Shown here piece after piece: positions 1 through 6,682 of a DNA stretch of 7,845 nucleotides (position 1 is the first letter of the stretch; each line of letters begins with the position of its first letter). The notes under the pieces are model-generated. The model was not told where the DNA came from. It saw only the letters and a list, made by a program, of their open reading frames with translations, and did no database searches. The DNA is from Candidatus Pelagibacter sp. TMED239 (GTDB lineage Bacteria; Pseudomonadota; Alphaproteobacteria; Pelagibacterales; Pelagibacteraceae): assembly GCA_002169475.2 (NCBI GenBank), contig NHKK02000024.1, forward strand, positions 3,862 to 11,706, in the 5' to 3' direction. The position numbers and the translations under genes were made by a program.

Positions 1-725
1 GTGTTCAATTTGAAAATTTGACAAACAGCATTGGAGTTTTGGTAGTTTCAGGACCAAAAGCACGAGAGTTAATGAGTAGAGTCTCAAAAGATGATTTTAC
101 AAATGAAAATTTTAAATGGTTAAGTGCTAAAAAAGTTGACGTTGGAAATGCACCAGTTAATGCTATGAGAGTAAACTTTGTTGGAGAATTAGGTTGGGAA
201 CTTCATCATCCAATTGAATATCAAAATCATATTTTTGATAAATTAATGGAAGCTGGTAAAGATTTAGGACTTAAGCCTTATGGAATTAGAGCTATGAACA
301 GTTTAAGAATAGAAAAATCTTATAAACTCGTTGGTACAGAACTTTCTATAGAATACTCACCATATGAGTCTGGGTTAGAAAGGTTTGTCCATCCCAATAA
401 AGGTAAATTTATAGGTTTGGAAGCACTTAATAGATGGAGAGAAAAAGGCTTTGATAATAAATTAGTTACAATGGAAATTCATAAAATTGATGATGCAGAT
501 GTATTAGGTAATAACCCTATTTATGAAAATGGAAAAGTCGTTGGAAGAGCTACGGGAGGAGATTTTGGTTTCAGATTAGGTAAATCCATTGCTTTAGGAA
601 TGGTGAAGCCAGATGTTGCGACAACTGGTCAAAAATTGAAAATTGATATTTTAGGTAAAATGTATGATGCTACTATTTTGGACGAAAGTCCATATGATCC
701 AGAAAACAATTTTTTGAGAGCTTAA
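1..725 (+). CDS. Dimethylglycine/sarcosine dehydrogenase, C-terminal part (GcvT-like folate domain), 5' end cut by window
   Basis: This is the C-terminal portion of a GcvT-containing N-methylglycine dehydrogenase. The enzyme oxidatively demethylates dimethylglycine or sarcosine, passes the one-carbon unit to tetrahydrofolate and the electrons from its FAD (in the missing N-terminal half) to ETF. The frame is open from base 3, which reads [11 protein letters not shown], so the TTG at 18 is an internal codon and not a start. Counting from that TTG, GELGWEL at residues 56-62 and RIEKSY at 97-102 mark the folate-binding aminomethyltransferase domain. The C-terminal GcvT barrel follows from about 148, with [15 protein letters not shown] near 176-190 and a family-like ending [12 protein letters not shown]. 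Full-length relatives run to about 800 residues, so most of the protein lies outside the window. The stop overlaps the etfB start (TAATG), which supports ETF as electron acceptor. Dimethylglycine versus sarcosine cannot be decided from this part. Confidence 0.88.
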   Translation, partial: VQFENLTNSIGVLVVSGPKARELMSRVSKDDFTNENFKWLSAKKVDVGNAPVNAMRVNFVGELGWELHHPIEYQNHIFDKLMEAGKDLGLKPYGIRAMNSLRIEKSYKLVGTELSIEYSPYESGLERFVHPNKGKFIGLEALNRWREKGFDNKLVTMEIHKIDDADVLGNNPIYENGKVVGRATGGDFGFRLGKSIALGMVKPDVATTGQKLKIDILGKMYDATILDESPYDPENNFLRA

Positions 726-1474
726 TGAAAATATTAGTCGCAGTAAAAAGAGTAATTGATTATAACGTGCAAGTAAGAGTAAAAGAAGATGGCTCTGGGG
801 TAGTAACAGAAAATGTTAAAATGTCTAGTAATCCTCCTGATGATAACGCTATAGAAGAAGCAGTTAAAATCAAAGAATCAGGAAAGGCGAAAGAAATAGT
901 TGTTGTTACGGTCGGAGAAGATAAAGCACAAGAAACAGTTAGAAAAGCTTTAGCAGTAGGAGCGGATAGAGGGATCTTAGTCAAAGCTGATGGTATTATA
1001 GAGCCTTTAGCAGTTGCAAAAATTTTAAAAAAGATTGTTGAAAAAGAAAATCCCGATTTAGTTTTTATGGGCAAACAGGCAATTGACGATGATTGTAATC
1101 AAACAGGTCAAATGTTAGGTGCTTTATTAAATTGGCCACAAGCAACTTTTGCATCAAAAATTGAAATAAAAGATAAAAGCTTGGAAGTTATAAGGGAAAT
1201 AGATGAAGGTTTAGAAACTATAGAGGTAAATATCCCTTCAATTGTTACATGTGATTTAAGATTAAATGAACCGAGATACGCATCACTACCAAACATTATG
1301 AAAGCAAAAAAAAAACCTTTAGAAATATTAAATGTTTCAGATTTAGGTGTTGATACAACACCAAGAGTACAACAAATTAAAATAGAAGAACCACCTAAAA
1401 GAAAAGCTGGAATAAAAGTAGCTAACGTAGCTGAATTAGTTAATAAACTTAAAAACGAAGCGAAAGTGATATAA
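725..1474 (+). CDS. etfB: Electron transfer flavoprotein, beta subunit
   Basis: EtfB forms the soluble ETF heterodimer with EtfA, which carries electrons from flavin dehydrogenases to ETF:quinone oxidoreductase. At 249 residues it has the usual family length. The N-terminus [15 protein letters not shown] is typical, and ALAVGADR lies at 75-82. [10 protein letters not shown] at 121-130 is the AMP-binding stretch. Residues 155-175 match the ETF-beta signature ([10 protein letters not shown], then P171 and the hydrophobic IVT). [14 protein letters not shown] at 184-197 corresponds to the recognition loop, whose leucine (here Leu188) anchors partner dehydrogenases in mammalian ETF. This marks a conventional, non-bifurcating type of ETF. 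The segment NPPDD at 36-40 differs from the usual NPFDE. The ATG overlaps the stop of the upstream dehydrogenase by one base with GAGAG just before it, and the TAA overlaps the etfA start, so all three are probably translationally coupled. Confidence 0.97.
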   Translation: MKILVAVKRVIDYNVQVRVKEDGSGVVTENVKMSSNPPDDNAIEEAVKIKESGKAKEIVVVTVGEDKAQETVRKALAVGADRGILVKADGIIEPLAVAKILKKIVEKENPDLVFMGKQAIDDDCNQTGQMLGALLNWPQATFASKIEIKDKSLEVIREIDEGLETIEVNIPSIVTCDLRLNEPRYASLPNIMKAKKKPLEILNVSDLGVDTTPRVQQIKIEEPPKRKAGIKVANVAELVNKLKNEAKVI

Positions 1475-2427
1475 TGTCAGTTTTATTAATAGCAGAACAT
1501 AATAACAAAGAATTAAAATCTTTTACACTTAATGCAATAACAGCAGGATCGCAAATAGATCCAGACCTTCATGTTTTATTGATAGGTAATAATTGTGATA
1601 GCGTAGCTAAATCTTTATCTGGGATACCAGTCGTTAAAAAGGTGCTTCAAGCTGAATCTGCTTTTTACGAAAATTATATGGCAGAAAACTTTGCCCCTCT
1701 AGCAGTTAAGATCTCTAAAGATTATTCTCATATAGTTTGTTCTGCCAATACATTTGGGAAAAATTTGATGCCAAGAATAGCTGCTTTATTGGATACTTCT
1801 CAAATAAGCGATATTGTTAAAGTTATATCACCTGATACATTTTTAAGACCAATTTATGCGGGCAATGCATTTGCTACTGTTAAAAGTACTGACAAAATAA
1901 AATGTGTAACTATTAGACCTACATCATTTGAGTCTTGTGAATTATCTGGTGGATCAGCATCAATAGAAAAGATTGAGGCTACTGAAGAATTCTTGTCTTC
2001 AAAGTTTATTAAAAGAGAAGAGGTAAAATCTGATAGACCAGAATTAGGAACAGCAAGAGTAGTAATTTCTGGTGGTAGAGGAATGCAAAATGGAGAAAAT
2101 TTTAAATTAATTAATGCTGTTGCTGATAAGTTGAATGCTGCTATTGGAGCTTCAAGAGCTGCTGTTGATGCAGGCTATATAAGCAATGAACATCAAGTAG
2201 GTCAAACTGGAAAGGTTGTTGTGCCTGATTTATATATAGCAGTAGGGATTTCTGGGGCAATACAGCATCTCGCAGGAATGAAAGAAAGTAAAATAATAGT
2301 TGCAATAAACAAAGACGGGGAAGCTCCGATTTTTAGTGTTGCTGACTATGGTCTTGAAGCTGATTTATTTGAAGCTCTTCCACAATTTTTAGAAGAATTG
2401 AATAAATTAAACACTATACAAAAATAA
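1474..2427 (+). CDS. etfA: Electron transfer flavoprotein, alpha subunit
   Basis: EtfA is the FAD-carrying partner of EtfB. Its 317 residues match the usual size of about 310-320. The N-terminal half (1-185) is the variable alpha/beta domain, and the C-terminal half is the FAD domain. Visible FAD-binding motifs are SGGRGM at 199-204, SRAAVDAGY at 227-235, QVGQTGK at 241-247 and the ETF-alpha signature LYIAVGISGAIQHLAG at 253-268, ending in AINKD at 278-282. The arginine of SRAAVDAGY (Arg228) and His265 are the residues expected near the flavin. The gene begins inside the etfB stop (TAATG) and ends 23 bases before ETF-QO, so it sits in the middle of the dehydrogenase-to-quinone operon. Nothing is missing or unusual. 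Confidence 0.97.
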   Translation: MSVLLIAEHNNKELKSFTLNAITAGSQIDPDLHVLLIGNNCDSVAKSLSGIPVVKKVLQAESAFYENYMAENFAPLAVKISKDYSHIVCSANTFGKNLMPRIAALLDTSQISDIVKVISPDTFLRPIYAGNAFATVKSTDKIKCVTIRPTSFESCELSGGSASIEKIEATEEFLSSKFIKREEVKSDRPELGTARVVISGGRGMQNGENFKLINAVADKLNAAIGASRAAVDAGYISNEHQVGQTGKVVVPDLYIAVGISGAIQHLAGMKESKIIVAINKDGEAPIFSVADYGLEADLFEALPQFLEELNKLNTIQK

Positions 2428-2450
2428 ACAATATTGTAAAAATTTACCAC

Positions 2451-4070
2451 ATGCCAAGAGAAGCGATGGATTATGATGTAGTTATTGTGGGAGGGGGTCC
2501 TTCTGGTTTATCTACGGCAATTAAACTAAAACAATTAGATCCAGATTTAAGTGTCTGTTTGTTAGAAAAAGCATCTGAAGTTGGTGCACATATTTTAAGT
2601 GGAAATGTTTTTGAAACTAAAGCTCTAGACGAATTAATACCTAATTGGAAAGAATTAAATTCACCAGTTAAAACTAAAGTTTCAAAAGAAAAGTTTTTAT
2701 TTTTAAGTAAAACTAAGTCTTTTAGTTGGCCAACATGGTTGTTACCATCGGTACAAAAAAATCATAATAATTATATCATCAGTCTTGCTAACTTATGTAG
2801 ATGGCTTGCTGAACAAGCTGAGAATTTAGGAGTTGAAATATTTCCAGGTTTCCCAGCAAGTGAGATTTTGTATAATGACGATGGTTCAGTCAAAGGTGTA
2901 GCAACTCAAGATATGGGTATAGATAAAGAGGGAAATAAAAAAGATAGCTATGAGCCAGGAATGGAACTTTTAGGTAAAGTCACAGTTTTCGCTGAAGGTT
3001 GTAGAGGACATTTAGGTAAACAGTTAATAAAAAAGTTTGATCTAAATAAAAATAAAGACCCTCAACAATATGGAATAGGTTTTAAAGAAATCTGGGAAGT
3101 TGATGAAAAAAATCATAAACTAGGAATGGTAATGCATACTGCTGGATGGCCATTAGATAATGATACTTATGGTGGAAGCTTTGTTTATCATGCAGAAAAT
3201 AAGCAAATTTTTTTAGGCTATGTTATTGGATTGGATTATAAAAATCCTTATCTTTCTCCATTTGATGAATTCCAAAGATTCAAAACTCATCCAACAATTA
3301 AAAAAATACTTGAAGGTGGAAAAAGAATTTCTTTTGGGGCAAGAGCTTTAATAGAGGGAGGTTTACAAAGTTTACCAAAAATGTTTATGCCTGGTGCGTT
3401 ATTGATTGGCTGTGATGCTGGAACTTTGAATATGCCAAAAATTAAAGGATCTCACACTGCTATGAAAAGTGGAATAATTGCTGCTGAAACAATCATTGAA
3501 AGTTTAAAAGAAAAAAAAAGTTTATCTATTTATGAAGATAAATTTAAAAAAAGTTGGATTTACAAAGAGCTTCATAGCGCTAGAAATGTTAAACCTAGTT
3601 TTAGTTGGGGTCTAATACTTGGGATAATTTTTACAGGCATTGATCAGATTTTATTTAGAGGTAATTTGCCTTTTACGTTAAGACATAAACATGCAGATCA
3701 TGAAGCATTAAAACCAGCAGGTAAAATGAAAAAGATAGATTATCCCAAACCAGATAATGTTATTACATTTGACAAAACAAGTTCTGTGTACTTAACTGGA
3801 ACTAATCATACAGAAAATCAACCCGTTCACTTACAATTAAAAGATCCAAATTTACCAATTAATTATACTTTAGAGAAATTTGATGAACCTGCTCAAAGAT
3901 ATTGTCCTGTAGGTGTTTACGAGGTTCAAAAAGAAAATGGTTTGAATAAATTTATTATTAATTCTCAGAATTGTATACATTGCAAGACTTGTGACATTAA
4001 AGAGCCATCACAAAATATTAATTGGGTTACTCCAGAAGGTGGTGGTGGGCCTAAATATGGAAATATGTGA
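2451..4070 (+). CDS. Electron transfer flavoprotein-ubiquinone oxidoreductase (ETF-QO)
   Basis: ETF-QO is a monotopic membrane flavoprotein that oxidises reduced ETF through a 4Fe-4S cluster and FAD and reduces ubiquinone. At 539 residues it has the usual bacterial length. The dinucleotide-binding loop is GGGPSG at 14-19 after a beta strand (DYDVVIVG). GAHILSGNVFE at 45-55 and GCDAGTLNMPKIKGSHTAM at 320-338 are hallmarks of the FAD domain. The C-terminal cluster ligands are Cys485 in YCPVGVYE and Cys508, Cys511, Cys514 in NCIHCKTCDIK, followed by INWVTPEGGGGPKY at 523-536. The ATG at 2451 is preferred over the in-frame ATG at 2466 because MPREAMDYDVV matches the usual start of the family (M.RE.M.YDVV). 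No clear Shine-Dalgarno sequence precedes it. It is the last gene of the plus-strand ETF operon, and its TGA directly abuts the stop of the convergent small gene. Confidence 0.97.
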   Translation: MPREAMDYDVVIVGGGPSGLSTAIKLKQLDPDLSVCLLEKASEVGAHILSGNVFETKALDELIPNWKELNSPVKTKVSKEKFLFLSKTKSFSWPTWLLPSVQKNHNNYIISLANLCRWLAEQAENLGVEIFPGFPASEILYNDDGSVKGVATQDMGIDKEGNKKDSYEPGMELLGKVTVFAEGCRGHLGKQLIKKFDLNKNKDPQQYGIGFKEIWEVDEKNHKLGMVMHTAGWPLDNDTYGGSFVYHAENKQIFLGYVIGLDYKNPYLSPFDEFQRFKTHPTIKKILEGGKRISFGARALIEGGLQSLPKMFMPGALLIGCDAGTLNMPKIKGSHTAMKSGIIAAETIIESLKEKKSLSIYEDKFKKSWIYKELHSARNVKPSFSWGLILGIIFTGIDQILFRGNLPFTLRHKHADHEALKPAGKMKKIDYPKPDNVITFDKTSSVYLTGTNHTENQPVHLQLKDPNLPINYTLEKFDEPAQRYCPVGVYEVQKENGLNKFIINSQNCIHCKTCDIKEPSQNINWVTPEGGGGPKYGNM

Positions 4071-4286
4071 TTAAAAAGATAAAATAACACCTACAACAAG
4101 AATTAAAGAGGCAAAAATACCAAAAAAAGTAAGATTAACTTTGTTTTGTTTTTTTTGTTCCTCTCTAACTCTGGCTAGTAAATTATTAATATTAACTCTT
4201 CCAGAGTTATTTCCGCTGGATGCCTTGGGGGTCTGAACAGCATCAACATTATTCATATCTGTTTTATTAATATTTTCTGCACTCAT
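4071..4286 (-). CDS. Small tail-anchored membrane protein of unknown function (71 aa)
   Basis: I do not recognise a characterised family. Residues 1-30 are polar and disorder-like, rich in Asn, Ser and Asp. Residues 31-49 (VNINNLLARVREEQKKQNK) look like a charged amphipathic helix. Residues 50-71 (VNLTFFGIFASLILVVGVILSF) form one hydrophobic helix that ends exactly at the C-terminus. This is the layout of a tail-anchored inner-membrane protein with its bulk probably in the cytoplasm. The reading frame looks real: the amphipathic-plus-membrane layout is coherent, it has its own upstream region, and no competing gene exists on the other strand. Its TAA touches the ETF-QO TGA with no spacer, and it diverges from the tandem winged-helix gene across 117 bases. 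Possible roles include a small regulator or accessory of a membrane complex, but nothing in the sequence selects one. Confidence 0.7.
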   Translation of the reverse strand: MSAENINKTDMNNVDAVQTPKASSGNNSGRVNINNLLARVREEQKKQNKVNLTFFGIFASLILVVGVILSF

Positions 4287-4324
4287 TTATTTATAAAATT
4301 AATTAAATCACATACTTAATATGA

Positions 4325-4342
4325 GACAATTTATTTATTGTC
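4325..4342. repeat. Perfect 6-bp inverted repeat GACAAT-N6-ATTGTC
   Basis: GACAAT (4325-4330) and ATTGTC (4337-4342) are exact reverse complements separated by TTATTT. The symmetry does not extend inward or outward. It overlaps the putative -35 element of the minus-strand small gene, a position expected for an operator of a dimeric or two-headed DNA-binding protein. No T-run follows, so it does not look like a terminator. Confidence 0.4.
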
Positions 4343-4348
4343 CATATT

Positions 4349-4389
4349 GGGTTTAATTCTTGATTGCTTGTGTTCATTTCGGGTTTAAT
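4349..4389 (+). repeat. Direct repeat GGGTTTAAT at 32-base spacing
   Basis: GGGTTTAAT occurs at 4349-4357 and again at 4381-4389, both in similar surroundings (ATTGGGTTTAATT and TTTCGGGTTTAATC). The start-to-start distance of 32 bases is close to three helical turns, placing both copies on the same face of the DNA. The GGG runs stand out in this AT-rich gap. The second copy overlaps the putative -10 of the winged-helix gene, so these may be paired regulator sites. Confidence 0.4.
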
Positions 4390-4395
4390 CTAAAC
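4383..4395. repeat. Small palindrome GTTTA-ATC-TAAAC just upstream of the winged-helix gene
   Basis: GTTTA (4383-4387) and TAAAC (4391-4395) are exact reverse complements around ATC, ending 8 bases before the ATG at 4404. It overlaps the second GGGTTTAAT copy. Its position would let a bound protein block transcription or translation start, but arms of 5 AT-rich bases can occur by chance. Confidence 0.25.
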
Positions 4396-4403
4396 TAAAT
4401 AAT

Positions 4404-5426
4404 ATGAGTAAGTCATTACCAAAAATATCAACACAAATTGATACTGAAGAAGTTCATAATTTGATGACCACGAACTACAAACAAATTAGTTTATTTTGGG
4501 TTAACCACCAATTGGATTGGATTAATGGAGCTTATAGATCTTTTAAAGATCATGATAAATTTTTAATAATAATTTATTTAATTAACAAAACTTTAGATTT
4601 CTACTCAAAAAATTTTGTTAAATTAAGTTACGAGGAAACCTATGCAAAAGATATTATTGAGATAGAAAAATTTAATGTAATAGAAATTTCAAAAAATTTA
4701 AAGATACCGAAAGAGTCTACAAGAAGAAAAATTATAGAACTTGAAAAAAAAGGAGTTATTAAAAGAACTAATAAAGGAATTGTAGTTGATAGAAGCTCAT
4801 TTCCTTTTGTTAAGCCACAAGACTCAATAATAAGAACTTCAAGATTTTTGTCAAAATTTTCAAAAATTTTACTTAATGGAAAAATATTAAAAAGATCTTT
4901 CACGTCAGAAGAAATACAATCAAACATAGAAGAAAATTTTTCTTATGTTTGGAAACTTTATTATGAATTACAAATACCTATGGTTACATCTTGGAAAAAA
5001 CATTTTAAGGATCTAGCTACTTTTCATGTTTGGGGAACATGTCAAGCAAACCAAATAAATAATATTTCAAAAAATGGTAGTTTAAATAATCGATTAGATT
5101 CATTTTATAGAGAAATCTTTGATAATCGAAATGATTTAAGGTCACAACAGATCGGCCTCAATGCAATGTCCATTTCAGAAATTACTGGCATACCAAGAGC
5201 CACAGTAGTTAGGAAACTAAATTCATTAATAAAATCAAAATATTTAATAATTGATGAAAATAAAAGATATTCACCTTCAGGATTGTATAAAAACGATTTA
5301 ACTCAAACACACATGCAAATAATAAAAAATTTATCTATTTTTTCTTCAGGTGTTTACAATTTATTAATAGCAAGAGAGGAAACATCAAAAAAATTTGAGA
5401 CGCCTTTTTATCTTAAACCCTTTTAA
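4404..5426 (+). CDS. Putative transcriptional regulator with two winged-helix-like segments
   Basis: I do not recognise a named family. The 340-residue protein appears to hold two DNA-binding winged-helix segments. The first, about 88-130, contains EISKNLKIPKESTRRKIIELEKKGVIKR followed by a short wing (TNKGIVVD). The second, about 253-292, contains SISEITGIPRATVVRKLNSLIKSKYL with wing DENKRYSP. Both share the pattern I.(E/S)-helix-IP(K/R).(S/A)T..RK..(E/S)L...(G/Y), like MarR/Crp-type recognition helices. Upstream of each lies a mostly helical segment with a matching FKDxxxF (47-53 and 201-207), so the protein looks like an ancient internal duplication. No signal peptide, membrane segment or enzyme motif is visible, so a cytoplasmic location is expected. 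A single polypeptide with two reading heads could bind symmetric sites without dimerising. It diverges from the small membrane protein and converges with the transporter gene 12 bases away. The regulatory role is inferred from fold pattern only. Confidence 0.75.
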   Translation: MSKSLPKISTQIDTEEVHNLMTTNYKQISLFWVNHQLDWINGAYRSFKDHDKFLIIIYLINKTLDFYSKNFVKLSYEETYAKDIIEIEKFNVIEISKNLKIPKESTRRKIIELEKKGVIKRTNKGIVVDRSSFPFVKPQDSIIRTSRFLSKFSKILLNGKILKRSFTSEEIQSNIEENFSYVWKLYYELQIPMVTSWKKHFKDLATFHVWGTCQANQINNISKNGSLNNRLDSFYREIFDNRNDLRSQQIGLNAMSISEITGIPRATVVRKLNSLIKSKYLIIDENKRYSPSGLYKNDLTQTHMQIIKNLSIFSSGVYNLLIAREETSKKFETPFYLKPF

Positions 5427-5440
5427 AGATAATTCTTTTT
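5409..5440 (+). terminator. Weak hairpin plus T-run at the end of the winged-helix gene
   Basis: TATCTT (5409-5414) pairs with AAGATA (5426-5431). The stem continues as AAA (5415-5417) with TTT (5422-5424) past one bulged A, closing a CCCT loop, and TTCTTTTT (5433-5440) follows. The hairpin includes the regulator's stop codon. It has only one G-C pair, so it would be a weak intrinsic terminator. The short convergent gap makes some termination signal plausible here. The T-run is on the correct side for the plus strand only. Confidence 0.3.
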
Positions 5441-6290
5441 AACTTTGTCTTTTTAAAATTAGAACAAAAATTACAGAAGTTGTCATCATGATTAATGCAT
5501 AAGCTGCGGTTGGAACCATATATGTCATATTAGTACCAAATAATTGTATTCCAACAAAAACTGCTAAAGTTCCATTTTGGAGTCCACATTCTAAAGATAT
5601 ACATCTTCTTTGAGCAACTCCAGTTGTAAAAAATTTAGCTACATAAAAACCAATAATCATCATTGTAACATTCAAGGTAAAAGCTATTAATCCAGCTGTT
5701 GATAAAAACATTACAATGCTATTCCATTCCTCTACATAGATCGCAACAAAAACAATTATAAATAAAGCGATAGATATTTTATTAATAATATTGATATTTC
5801 TTAAAATAAAATCATCTGCAAATTTTCTGATTATCATTCCAATTAATACAGGTAATGTTACAACAAAAAACATCTTTAATGATATTTCAAGCATAGAAAC
5901 ATTTTTTACGACATATGTAATATTAAATATTTCAATTGATAAAAAAACTACATAGGGTACAGACACAATACTAATTAAACTAGTGATTGCGGTTAAAGAT
6001 ATTGAAAGAGCCACATCCCCATCAGCAAATTTTGTTAAAATATTTGAAGTTACACCACCAGGTGCAGCTGCTATTAACATTACACCTAATGCTAATTCCA
6101 TTGGAGTTCTTAAAATAATTATTAAAAGATATGCAATAATTGGAAGTACTACCAATTGACAAACTAATCCTACAAAAAATTCTTTAGGGTTTTGAGCTAC
6201 TCTTGTAAAATCTTTTAATGTTAAAGATGCACCTAATCCCAACATGATTAGTGCTAAAGCTACTGGTGCTATTGTTGTTACTATCCCCAT
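5439..6290 (-). CDS. Bile acid:sodium symporter family (BASS/SBF) transporter
   Basis: This polytopic inner-membrane carrier belongs to the SBF/BASS family, whose bacterial members import small organic acids or sterol-like anions with sodium. Most of its 283 residues are hydrophobic, with roughly eight to ten membrane helices, including about 6-24, 38-60, 65-85, 93-120, 138-154, 170-186, 195-217 and 258-279. The family signature APGGVTSN lies at 76-83, followed by FADGDVALSISLTA at 88-101. ECGLQNGTLA at 234-243 is the second half-site. Asn83, Glu234 and Gln238 match positions that bind sodium in structurally studied bacterial homologues. The substrate cannot be read from sequence; pantothenate, pyruvate and other keto acids are known for relatives. 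The length is at the short end of the family but both signature regions are intact. The ATG lies 17 bases after the DUF2237 stop, so it is probably the last gene of a hisI-DUF2237-transporter operon. Confidence 0.9.
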   Translation of the reverse strand: MGIVTTIAPVALALIMLGLGASLTLKDFTRVAQNPKEFFVGLVCQLVVLPIIAYLLIIILRTPMELALGVMLIAAAPGGVTSNILTKFADGDVALSISLTAITSLISIVSVPYVVFLSIEIFNITYVVKNVSMLEISLKMFFVVTLPVLIGMIIRKFADDFILRNINIINKISIALFIIVFVAIYVEEWNSIVMFLSTAGLIAFTLNVTMMIIGFYVAKFFTTGVAQRRCISLECGLQNGTLAVFVGIQLFGTNMTYMVPTAAYALIMMTTSVIFVLILKRQS

Positions 6291-6307
6291 TTAAAATTTA
6301 ATTTTTC

Positions 6308-6682
6308 TTATGATAAGTCTATTGCATTATTTTTTAAAATTTCTATAGAAACGTGTTTTAAAGTTTTTTCATGTGTTCTTTTTAAATAAACGGGACAAGG
6401 TTTTCCTGCTTCTACAGCTCTTGCATACCAACTGGCACAAACACACCAACCATCACCATCTTTTAATCCAGGAAATCCAAATTCAGGGTGTGGTGTTATT
6501 AAGTCATTGCCAGCCTCTTTACACCATTCTAAAAATTCAGTTGTAACTTTTGCACATACAGTATGAACACCACTATCTTTTTCATCAGTATTACAACATC
6601 CATCACGATACCATCCTGTCAAAGGTTCATTTGAACATTCTTCCAAATCTTCACCTAGAACATTTTTTTGATTTTTATTCAT
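6308..6682 (-). CDS. DUF2237 family protein, cysteine-rich, function unknown
   Basis: The sequence matches the DUF2237 pattern along its full length. NVLGEDLEECS is at 7-17 and the conserved core TGWYRDGCCNT at 22-32 is followed by GVHTVCA (38-44). GNDLITPHPEFGFPGLKDGD is at 58-77, WCVCASWYA at 79-87 and HEKTL at 104-108. At 124 residues it has the usual length. There are eight cysteines (16, 29, 30, 43, 54, 80, 82, 96), most in strongly conserved positions. With no signal peptide this suggests a cytoplasmic protein with a redox or metal role, but no activity is established to my knowledge. Its ATG follows the hisI TAG with zero spacing (TAGATG), so it is probably translated by ribosomes finishing hisI. 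The link to histidine synthesis or to the downstream transporter is contextual only. Confidence 0.93.
   Translation of the reverse strand: MNKNQKNVLGEDLEECSNEPLTGWYRDGCCNTDEKDSGVHTVCAKVTTEFLEWCKEAGNDLITPHPEFGFPGLKDGDGWCVCASWYARAVEAGKPCPVYLKRTHEKTLKHVSIEILKNNAIDLS

Larger units (their letters stand above)
4287..4403. promoter_or_regulatory. Divergent promoter/operator region between the small membrane protein and the winged-helix gene
   Basis: These 117 non-coding bases separate two divergent genes and contain three kinds of ordered repeat, listed separately. Putative minus-strand promoter elements are TGGACA (complement of 4340-4345) and TATTAA (complement of 4316-4321), 18 bases apart. On the plus strand TTGATT (4360-4365) and TTTAAT (4384-4389), also 18 apart, could serve the regulator and would give a very short leader. 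These are visual matches in AT-rich DNA, so each element is weak by itself. The arrangement suggests autoregulation or joint control of the two genes, which is inference. Confidence 0.45.

Noticed and set aside
18..20. TTG as the start codon of the first gene
   Set aside because: The frame stays open to the window edge (from base 3) and the protein is clearly the C-terminal part of a larger dehydrogenase, so TTG is an internal leucine.
1..725. DmdA (DMSP demethylase), another GcvT-fold protein of SAR11
   Set aside because: The motifs [15 protein letters not shown] and the ending [12 protein letters not shown] fit dimethylglycine/sarcosine dehydrogenases better, and the ETF genes directly downstream fit a flavin dehydrogenase.
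760..1074. Open frame of 104 codons on the minus strand inside etfB
   Set aside because: It lies wholly antisense to a well-supported gene and its translation shows low-complexity Ser/Thr/Ile content with no motif.
1108..1296. Open frame of 62 codons on the minus strand inside etfB
   Set aside because: It is antisense to the conserved ETF-beta signature and has no independent support.
2466..2468. In-frame ATG as alternative start of ETF-QO
   Set aside because: It would still encode the FAD loop, but the preceding residues MPREA match the usual family N-terminus, so 2451 is preferred.
4287..4403. Riboswitch (for example glycine type) upstream of the regulator
   Set aside because: The gap is short and AT-rich and shows no multi-helix conserved core; only short repeats are visible.
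4640..4927. Open frame of 95 codons on the minus strand inside the winged-helix gene
   Set aside because: Its Phe/Ile/Leu/Ser-rich translation mirrors the Lys/Glu/Asn-rich plus-strand codons and no start context or motif supports it.
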